DNA of 8,316 bases from Syntrophaceae bacterium UBA5619 (GTDB lineage: Bacteria > Desulfobacterota > Syntrophia > Syntrophales > UBA5619), in contig DIKL01000016.1 of the NCBI GenBank assembly GCA_002424545.1, positions 1 to 8,316 on the forward strand, written 5' to 3'. Each line of letters begins with the position of its first letter. The first letter of the stretch is position 1. Position numbers and translations under genes: made by a program. The notes under the pieces were generated by a model, which saw only the letters and a program-made list of their open reading frames with translations, was not told the DNA's origin and did not search any database. Of this stretch, positions 1 to 4,389 are shown in pieces.

Positions 1-316
1 CCCGCCGGCAGACCTCGACCAGGCGGTCGTGCAGCCCGCGCTCCTTGTAGATCCGCACCAGTTCGTCGAAGCCGAACCCCGTGAAGACCTTCCGGCCCAG
101 TTCCCGGTCCAGGAGCCGCTCGAAGCAATCGATCGCCTCCTCCCAGGCGCCCTGATCGTGGCAGGCCCAGGCCAGGGCGAGCAGGTAGGACTCCTCGCCC
201 GGGTGGGCGGCGACGAGCGTGCGGTACAGGGCGACGGCGTCCGCGAAACGGCCGTCCCGCATGCATTTTTCCGCCTCCAGGCGCATCTGTTCGTCTTCGT
301 AGGTCGGCTGGCTCAT
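1..316 (-). CDS. TPR-like repeat protein, partial (C-terminus beyond left edge)
   Basis: This is an open reading frame on the minus strand that begins at ATG 316-314 and runs off the window after 105 codons. An AAGGAG ribosome binding site (330-325) lies 8 nt upstream and supports this start. The protein has helix-turn-helix repeats of the tetratricopeptide type: residues about 21-54 (DGRFADAVALYRTL..., with the small/large residue spacing of TPR) and about 55-100 (QGAWEEAIDCFERLL followed by a variant repeat). No signal peptide or membrane segment is visible, so it is probably a cytoplasmic scaffold or protein-binding protein. Its partner cannot be told from the sequence. It lies downstream of the selenoprotein gene on the same strand with a gap of about 190 nt, so co-transcription is possible but not shown. 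The TPR call is by pattern; a related Sel1-like or other alpha-solenoid repeat is possible. Confidence 0.75.
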   Translation of the reverse strand, partial: MSQPTYEDEQMRLEAEKCMRDGRFADAVALYRTLVAAHPGEESYLLALAWACHDQGAWEEAIDCFERLLDRELGRKVFTGFGFDELVRIYKERGLHDRLVEVCRR

Positions 317-463
317 GCCGCTCGCTCCTTCGTGTGTCCGCCCTTCCCCAAGCGGCCCCGCCGCGGCGTTTCCCGCCGGTCCGGAAGGACGCGCTTCGCA
401 CGGGCCGGGGCGGTGTTCAATCCGTGAAGGGGCATCGGGGGGGAAATAAGGAGAAAATGAATC

Positions 464-489
464 GGGGGGGGGGCCGCGGGGAATTCCCC
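464..489. repeat. G10 homopolymer next to a 12-bp palindrome
   Basis: A run of ten G (464-473) is followed by CCGCGG and the perfect palindrome GGGGAATTCCCC (478-489). Another run of seven G lies at 437-443. The cluster falls between the selenoprotein stop (510) and the TPR start (316), in the 3' flank of the selenoprotein gene. It could fold in RNA, but no U-tract follows on either strand, so I do not call it an intrinsic terminator. Confidence 0.6.
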
Positions 490-509
490 AGACCCTCCCC
501 CTTCGGGAT

Positions 510-836
510 TCAGCAACTGCAGGACGTGCTGCACGACGTTCCGCAACCGCCGGACGCGGCGATGTTGGAACTCAGTTTGAAACCGGAACCCATCGGAGAG
601 GTGATGAAGTCCACGGTGATCGGTTTGGCCTGCTCCCAGAGGGCCTTTTCGATGATGAAGGTCAGGCCGTCGTTCTTGAAAACCTCGTCGTTTTCGTTTG
701 GCTCATCCAGAGCCATTCCCAGGGAGGGACCGGATCACCCGCCGCCCATCATCGTGATGCGGACGGAGGACGGCCCCTGCCGGTTCTTCATGAAATCCTT
801 AATCGTTTCGTTTGCCTTTTCGGTGACTTCCAGCAT
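510..836 (-). CDS. HesB/IscA-like selenoprotein, in-frame UGA read as selenocysteine
   Basis: Reading from ATG 836-834 (AAGGAG 5 nt upstream) gives MLEVTEKANETIKDFMKNRQ and so on to an in-frame TGA at 737-735 (codon 34). The same frame then continues without interruption to the true stop at 512-510, for 108 residues in total. The TGA falls in the context GGG-U-SGPSLGMAL, exactly where A-type Fe-S carrier proteins (HesB/IscA fold) have their first conserved cysteine. The C-terminus keeps the second Cys cluster, here expanded to C98, C102, C106 and C108. A hairpin fitting the bacterial SECIS pattern follows the UGA (699-715). A family of HesB-related selenoproteins with Sec at this position is known in anaerobic bacteria. 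The role is probably Fe-S cluster or metal binding and transfer in the cytoplasm, or a thiol/selenol redox function; the substrate is unknown. An ordinary gene caller would report only residues 41-108 or call a pseudogene. It could be a real nonsense mutation, but the intact frame on both sides and the position of the UGA argue against that. Confidence 0.88.
699..715 (-). promoter_or_regulatory. Candidate bacterial SECIS hairpin
   Basis: In the minus-strand mRNA the segment folds as a perfect 6-bp stem UGGCUC/GAGCCA closed by the 5-nt loop UGGAU. The loop starts 25 nt after the UGA codon (737-735) and has G at its second and third positions. This matches the known bacterial SECIS pattern: a short stem-loop inside the coding region just 3' of the UGA, with a G in the first two loop bases for SelB recognition. 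The hairpin also encodes protein (LDEP region). Folding was done by eye. Confidence 0.65.
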
Positions 837-904
837 AAGCGCTCCTTTGGTTGTTTTCCCTTGCGTCAGCGGTTCAAATCGCGTTTCTCTCTCAAGGTCG
901 GCAT

Positions 905-932
905 AAGCTATACATTAAAAAAACTTTGTCAA
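905..932 (-). promoter_or_regulatory. Sigma-70-like promoter of the selenoprotein gene
   Basis: On the minus strand a perfect TTGACA -35 box (932-927) is followed by an AT-rich spacer of 16 nt and a TAGCTT -10-like hexamer (910-905). TATAGC at 912-907 is an alternative, with a shorter 14-nt spacing. Transcription would start near 898, giving a leader of about 60 nt before the ATG at 836. The -35 is strong and the -10 is weak. Confidence 0.5.
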
Positions 933-985
933 TCGAATTTTTGGGGGAAGGGGGTTGGCGACCGCCGTCGATTTGTGCTTGAAGT

Positions 986-1032
986 CTTGTCGGAGGCGGG
1001 ATATGCAAAGCGAACTTCCCGCTTCAGACAAG
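986..1032. repeat. Imperfect 16-bp inverted repeat in the leader of the acetyltransferase operon
   Basis: The left arm 986-1001 (CTTGTCGGAGGCGGGA) and right arm 1017-1032 (TCCCGCTTCAGACAAG) are complementary at 14 of 16 positions, with a 15-nt loop. A weak promoter-like pair, TTGAAG (979-984) and TATGCA (1002-1007) at 17-nt spacing, overlaps the left arm and loop. The repeat could be an operator or a leader hairpin. No U-tract follows the right arm on the plus strand, so it is not an evident terminator. Confidence 0.5.
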
Positions 1033-1073
1033 CCGTTTCCGTGTTCGGACCCCATGGGGGTCGAGGATCGACG

Positions 1074-1574
1074 ATGAATTTCGAGATCCGTCCCTGTTTA
1101 GAAGCCGATGCCGGGATTTTGGCCGAGACGATCCGGGTCGCCTTTCGCGACGTCGCGGAACGCTTCGGCCTGACCCGGGAGAACGCCCCGCGGCACCCGT
1201 CCAACTGCTCGCCGGACTGGATCGAAAAGGACATGGCGCGCGGGGTCGTCTATTACATGCTGGAGGACGGCGGGCGCGCTTCCGGGTGCGTCGCGCTCGA
1301 AATGGCCAACGCCGAGGTCGGCTATCTGGAGCGCCTGGCCGTGCTTCCCGAACGGCGACGTCGCGGTTTTGGGCGGGCCCTCGTTGCGCACGCGCTCTCG
1401 GAGGCCGCCCGTCGCGGCGCCCGGCGCGTCAACATCGGCATGATTGCGGAGCAGGCCGAACTGAAGGACTGGTACCGGGGGCTGGGGTTTGTCGAGGGGG
1501 AGACCCGGGAATTCGCCCACCTGCCGTTCCGCGTGACCTTCCTGTCGCAGGGGATCCAAGGAGAAGAACCATGA
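1074..1574 (+). CDS. GNAT family N-acetyltransferase
   Basis: The 166-residue protein has the GNAT fold that moves an acetyl group from acetyl-CoA to an amine; the acceptor cannot be predicted. Motif A, the acetyl-CoA pyrophosphate loop, is clear: LAVLPERRRRGFGRAL at about residues 88-103, with R-R-G-F-G at 96-100. Motif B follows with N120-I-G-M and the KDWYRGLGFVE helix-turn at 131-141, the usual GNAT C-terminal signature. The start at ATG 1074 is preferred because a GAGG element lies 7 nt upstream and the domain begins immediately (NFEIRPCLEADA). The frame is open back to 861, but that extension has no domain and lies over the leader and the opposing promoter. The stop overlaps the ATG of the next gene (ATGA, 1571-1574), so the genes are very likely translationally coupled. 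Confidence 0.9.
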   Translation: MNFEIRPCLEADAGILAETIRVAFRDVAERFGLTRENAPRHPSNCSPDWIEKDMARGVVYYMLEDGGRASGCVALEMANAEVGYLERLAVLPERRRRGFGRALVAHALSEAARRGARRVNIGMIAEQAELKDWYRGLGFVEGETREFAHLPFRVTFLSQGIQGEEP

Positions 1575-1999
1575 GCAGCCACATCCATCACGTGCACATC
1601 TTTGCGTCCGATCTCGATCGAACGATTGAATTCTACCAGGACTTCTTCGGGGGCACGGTGGTCCTGGACATGGAACTGGCCGGGGCGAGAAACGTCTTCA
1701 TGCGGGTCGGGACCGGCCGCATTCATTTTTACGATCAGCCCCCCCGATTCTCGGGCCGGGGGAGCATCCACCACTTCGGGATCCAGACCGACGACGTCGA
1801 GGCCGTCGTGAACCGGTTGAAGGCGAAGGGCGTGGTCTTCATCAAGGGCATCACGGATGCCGGGTTCTGGAAATACATCATGGTGCCGGCGCCGGACGAC
1901 ATCCTCATCGAGGTGTTCCAGGTGGACAGGACGCAGATCCCCGCCGACCTGCTCGGTTATTTCGAGTGGAACGATTCCCGGAAGGAGCCGGAGGCATGA
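1571..1999 (+). CDS. VOC (glyoxalase/bleomycin-resistance/dioxygenase fold) protein
   Basis: This 142-residue protein has the paired beta-alpha-beta-beta-beta modules of the vicinal oxygen chelate superfamily. The first module starts with HHVHIFASDLDRTIEFYQDFFG (about 6-27) and the second with IHHFGIQTDDVEAVVNRLKAKG (about 66-87). Candidate metal ligands are H7, H52, H68 and E114 (ILIEVFQ), the spacing used by glyoxalase I-like enzymes, so a metal-dependent lyase, epimerase or dioxygenase reaction is plausible. The substrate is unknown; methylmalonyl-CoA epimerase and lactoylglutathione lyase belong to the same fold, and I see nothing that decides between them. The ATG overlaps the previous stop, AAGGAG lies 7 nt upstream, and the stop overlaps the next ATG. 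Confidence 0.88.
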   Translation: MSSHIHHVHIFASDLDRTIEFYQDFFGGTVVLDMELAGARNVFMRVGTGRIHFYDQPPRFSGRGSIHHFGIQTDDVEAVVNRLKAKGVVFIKGITDAGFWKYIMVPAPDDILIEVFQVDRTQIPADLLGYFEWNDSRKEPEA

Positions 2000-2415
2000 G
2001 CGATTACGGAACCTATCTGAAACGCCTTCAGGCGGGGGAGTTGCACCTGAACCCCTTCCTCGCCTTCCTCGACATGCGGCCCGAGGCGATGGACGACGGG
2101 TACGCCCGCTTCCGAATGCCGATCCGGCCGGAGTACCTGCAGGGCGCGGGCAACATGCAGGGGGGGATGATCGTGGCGATGGCCGACGAGGCCGCCGCCC
2201 ATGCGATCATGACCCTGCTCAAGCCCGGGGAGGGCCTGACCACGATCGAACTGAAGAGCAACTTTCTCGCGCCGGTGCGGGCGGGCGATCTGGTCGCCGA
2301 GGCCCGGGTCTTCAAGAAGGGCCGCACGCTCATGATCGCCGACTGCACGGTGACCGACGATCGCGAGCGCCCGGTCCTCCGCCTGTCCGCGACGTTCCTG
2401 ATCATCCGGGAGTAG
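1996..2415 (+). CDS. PaaI-type hotdog-fold acyl-CoA thioesterase
   Basis: The 139-residue, single hotdog-domain protein is of the 4HBT/PaaI thioesterase family, which hydrolyses acyl-CoA thioesters and usually forms tetramers in the cytoplasm. The active-site region reads N53-M-Q55-G-G-M-I-V-A-M-A-D64. The asparagine, the GG turn and the Asp match the family, whereas the common HGG is QGG here. The later strands LTTIELKSNFLAPVRAGD and VLRLSATFLIIRE are typical of the fold. The start is ATG 1996 (ATGA overlap with the VOC stop), with GGAG-like sequence just upstream; the frame's upstream opening from 1966 is not needed. It is the last of three coupled genes, so the products probably share a pathway, perhaps involving CoA-linked metabolites, which is inference. 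The exact acyl substrate is unknown. Confidence 0.88.
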   Translation: MSDYGTYLKRLQAGELHLNPFLAFLDMRPEAMDDGYARFRMPIRPEYLQGAGNMQGGMIVAMADEAAAHAIMTLLKPGEGLTTIELKSNFLAPVRAGDLVAEARVFKKGRTLMIADCTVTDDRERPVLRLSATFLIIRE

Positions 2416-2429
2416 CCGGCGACGCCGGC
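2415..2429 (+). terminator. Weak hairpin at the end of the thioesterase gene
   Basis: GCCGG (2415-2419) and CCGGC (2425-2429) form a 5-bp GC stem with a 5-nt loop beginning at the last base of the stop codon. No U-tract follows, so it is at best a poor intrinsic terminator. Confidence 0.25.
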
Positions 2430-2701
2430 GAATCGGTAAAGACAGCCAAGACCGGTTCGTTCCCGGGAGGCGTAAAAATTTAAATAGTGAATCACCTTTC
2501 GAAAATATTGGCGTGTCGGATGGTTCTACCCGAAAAGCGCCTCAAATGGCCTTCCTGACGAGCGATGCACCCAAATGATGAGCCGATGGCTCATGAAGAA
2601 ACGACATCGATCCATATACCCTATCGCCGCGCCCGATTTTCGGGGAAACGGAATTCCTATCATCCGTTTCGTGAAAAGCAAGTTCTTGTCATTTATCATT
2701 C
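2430..2701. other. AT-richer non-coding gap between the two operons
   Basis: No convincing gene is seen on either strand here. Composition changes abruptly from GC-rich coding sequence to runs such as AAAAATTTAAATAG (2475-2488). Two small perfect inverted repeats stand out. ATGAGCC/GGCTCAT lies at 2578-2584 and 2588-2594 with a 3-nt loop. GAAACGGA/TCCGTTTC lies at 2645-2652 and 2663-2670 with a 10-nt spacer. A third, CCCGA/TCGGG, is near 2632-2644. The gap probably carries upstream control sequence for the abiE-recQ operon and may mark the edge of an inserted segment. Confidence 0.55.
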
Positions 2702-2758
2702 GTCCATTTTGTTTGCAGAAACTGACATTATTTGTTAGCTTTTGCAAACAAAATGGAC
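2702..2758. repeat. Large inverted repeat, probable AbiEi operator
   Basis: Arms 2702-2727 and 2733-2758 are inverted copies that match at 23 of 26 positions, and the outer 16 bp (2702-2717 and 2743-2758) match perfectly. Only 5 nt separate the arms. They lie directly upstream of and into the first candidate codons of abiEi. AbiEi proteins are known to repress their own operon by binding a pair of inverted repeats of about this length in the promoter, so this is the expected operator. It could also form a cruciform or a long RNA hairpin if transcribed. Confidence 0.75.
2713..2741 (+). promoter_or_regulatory. Promoter-like elements inside the abiE inverted repeat
   Basis: TTGCAG (2713-2718) and TAGCTT (2736-2741) are separated by 17 nt and resemble sigma-70 -35 and -10 boxes. 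Each box sits within one arm of the inverted repeat, so a repressor bound there would block polymerase. The predicted transcription start is near 2748. The boxes are degenerate, so the exact positions are uncertain. Confidence 0.4.
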
Positions 2759-2773
2759 AAAAGGGGCTTTACA

Positions 2774-3562
2774 TTGTTCACCTCAATGACCGCCTTCGTG
2801 GATGCCCTCCAGGCCAAGGGGCGCTATACCTTCACCCTGACCGAGGCGATGGAGACCGATAAGCGCTCGGCCGTCGCACGAGAGGCGGCCCTGCGGAGGC
2901 TCAAACAGAAACGACGAATCGGCAGTCCCCGGCAGGGCTTTTATGTGATCGTTCCGGTGGAATATCGGGAGGCGGGGTGCCCGCCGGCCAGTTGGTTCAT
3001 CGATGACCTGATGAGATTTTTGGGTCAACCCTACTATGTGGGCATCCTGAGTGCCGCGGCCATCCATGGCGCGGCCCACCAGCAGCCCATGCTGTTTCAA
3101 TGCATCACCGACCGGCCCACCCGGCCGGCGCGGGCAGGACGGGTCCGAATCGGCTTCCATAAGGGCCACCATGTGGGGCAGGTGCCGGTGGTCGCCATCC
3201 AAACCGAGACCGGCACCATGCAGGTCTCCACTCCGGAAGCAACTGCCTTGGATCTCGTCCGCTTTGCTCCTGCGGCCAGTCATATCGGCAACGTGGTCAC
3301 CGTCCTGGGCGAACTGGCCGAAAAGATCGACCCACAGCGCCTGGTGGAACTTATTGACTTGTACTCCGTCTCGGATGGGCAACGGCTGGGCTACCTGCTG
3401 GAGCAGCTGGGGGAAAAGCGTCTCGCCGATCCCCTGGCGGAGCATTTGAAGACCCGTCGCTGTCGCCCTATCCTCCTGGCACCGGGCCAGGCAAAAGACG
3501 ACAGTCCCATCGATCCACGGTGGCGGGTCATCCCCAACGAGAAGGTGGAGATGGAATTTTGA
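2774..3562 (+). CDS. abiEi: AbiEi family antitoxin / autorepressor (type IV toxin-antitoxin)
   Basis: The product has about 262 residues and is the antitoxin of an AbiE type IV system, in which the antitoxin counters the toxin without a stable complex and represses the operon. The N-terminal part (about residues 6-60) is a winged-helix domain: GRYTFTLTEA, AALRRLKQKRRIGSPRQGFY, VIVPVEYREAG. The C-terminal antitoxin domain follows, with YYVGILSAAAIHGAAHQQP, VSTPEATALDLVRF, QRLGYLLEQLG and a RWRVIPNEKVE tail, all typical of AbiEi. The start is uncertain. TTG 2774 has the best ribosome site (AAGGGG 2761-2766, 7 nt upstream); ATG 2753 would lie inside the operator arm and only a few nt after the predicted transcription start; ATG 2786 has no ribosome site. 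The stop TGA overlaps the TTG start of the toxin gene. The large inverted repeat just upstream is the likely target of this protein. Confidence 0.9.
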   Translation: MFTSMTAFVDALQAKGRYTFTLTEAMETDKRSAVAREAALRRLKQKRRIGSPRQGFYVIVPVEYREAGCPPASWFIDDLMRFLGQPYYVGILSAAAIHGAAHQQPMLFQCITDRPTRPARAGRVRIGFHKGHHVGQVPVVAIQTETGTMQVSTPEATALDLVRFAPAASHIGNVVTVLGELAEKIDPQRLVELIDLYSVSDGQRLGYLLEQLGEKRLADPLAEHLKTRRCRPILLAPGQAKDDSPIDPRWRVIPNEKVEMEF

Positions 3563-4389
3563 TCCCTAGAGCCCAGGTCACAGCCTGGCGTGCGCAAGCT
3601 CCCTGGCCGACGGACGCCCAGGTCGAGCAGGACCTCATCCTCTCGCGCGCCTTGGTGGAGCTATTCGTCCATGAAAGCGTTGCCGAGACAGTGGCCTTTC
3701 GCGGCGGCACGGCGCTGCACAAGCTCTTTCTCCCCACTCCCGGCCGCTACTCCGAGGACATCGACCTGGTACAGATCACGGCCGGCCCCATTGGTCCGAT
3801 CCTCAGTGCGATCCGGTCAACGCTGGATCCCTGGCTGGGAGAACCGAAACGGAAGCAGAGCCGGGGCGGGGTCACCATGATCTACCGTTTTGAGGCCACG
3901 ACCCGGCCGATCCAACCACTGCGGCTCAAGGTGGAGATCAACACGCGGGAACATTGCACGGTGCTGGGGATCCGTCGCCGGCCCTTTCAGGTCGTTAGCC
4001 CCTGGTTTTCCGGTCAGGCAAAGATCGGCACCTATGCAAGCGAAGAGCTGCTGGGCACAAAGCTACGCGCCCTTTATCAGCGCAAGAAGGGAAGAGACCT
4101 CTATGACCTGTGGCTCGCCCTGACCTCTCTTGAGGTGGATGACATCAAGATCGTGGATTGCTTCGACCGTTACCTGCAGCAGGAAGGCCTCGCCGTCTCG
4201 TGCGCCGAATTCGAGGAGAACTTGGAAGGCAAGCTTCGGAACCGGTCGTTTTTGGAGGATATCGGGCCGCTCCTGCCTACGGGTGTCTCCTACAACGTGG
4301 CTGAGGCTGGGGTCCTGGTGGGTCGGAGACTTATCGCGATACTTCGAGGCGATAGCTGGAAAGGCACGGATGAGATTGGAGTCAGATAA
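3559..4389 (+). CDS. abiEii: AbiEii family toxin, nucleotidyltransferase
   Basis: The 276-residue protein belongs to the AbiEii/MenT-like nucleotidyltransferase toxins. Family members stop growth by nucleotidyl transfer, and MenT relatives modify tRNA; the target here is not known. Motif I is F47-R-G-G-T-A-L-H-K55, followed by the metal-binding R63-Y-S-E-D67-I-D69-L (the DxD of the catalytic centre). Further conserved parts are LKVEIN at about 123-128, T167-K168-L-R170 in the YASEELLGTKLRALYQRKKG segment, and R179-D-L-Y-D183-L. The N-terminus IPRAQVTAWRAQAPWPT...QVEQDLILSRALVELF is the usual family start and sets the start at TTG 3559. This overlaps the antitoxin stop (TTGA) and has GGAG 8 nt upstream (3547-3550). 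The open frame back to 3520 lies inside abiEi. All catalytic motifs are intact, so the toxin is probably active. Confidence 0.92.
   Translation: MIPRAQVTAWRAQAPWPTDAQVEQDLILSRALVELFVHESVAETVAFRGGTALHKLFLPTPGRYSEDIDLVQITAGPIGPILSAIRSTLDPWLGEPKRKQSRGGVTMIYRFEATTRPIQPLRLKVEINTREHCTVLGIRRRPFQVVSPWFSGQAKIGTYASEELLGTKLRALYQRKKGRDLYDLWLALTSLEVDDIKIVDCFDRYLQQEGLAVSCAEFEENLEGKLRNRSFLEDIGPLLPTGVSYNVAEAGVLVGRRLIAILRGDSWKGTDEIGVR

Noticed and set aside
735..737. Nonsense mutation making the HesB-like gene a pseudogene
   Set aside because: The frame is intact on both sides, the UGA sits at the conserved Cys position, and a SECIS-like hairpin follows at the right distance.
334..906. Plus-strand open frame of 190 codons with a good ribosome-site-like AAGGAG before an internal ATG at 458
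   Set aside because: It lies antisense over the selenoprotein gene and the G-rich gap, and its product is low-complexity with no recognisable domain. The minus-strand selenoprotein explains the region better.
861..1073. N-terminal extension of the acetyltransferase frame back to 861
   Set aside because: It would run across the opposing selenoprotein promoter and the inverted repeat, adds no domain, and the GNAT fold starts right after ATG 1074.
2430..2760. CRISPR array or tRNA gene in the AT-rich gap
   Set aside because: There are no regularly spaced direct repeats and no cloverleaf or T-loop consensus; only inverted repeats are seen.
2526..2862. Overlapping open frames on both strands in the gap before abiEi
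   Set aside because: Both code for unconvincing products, and their similar segments (VSFCKQNG on both strands) are simply the two arms of the inverted repeat being translated.
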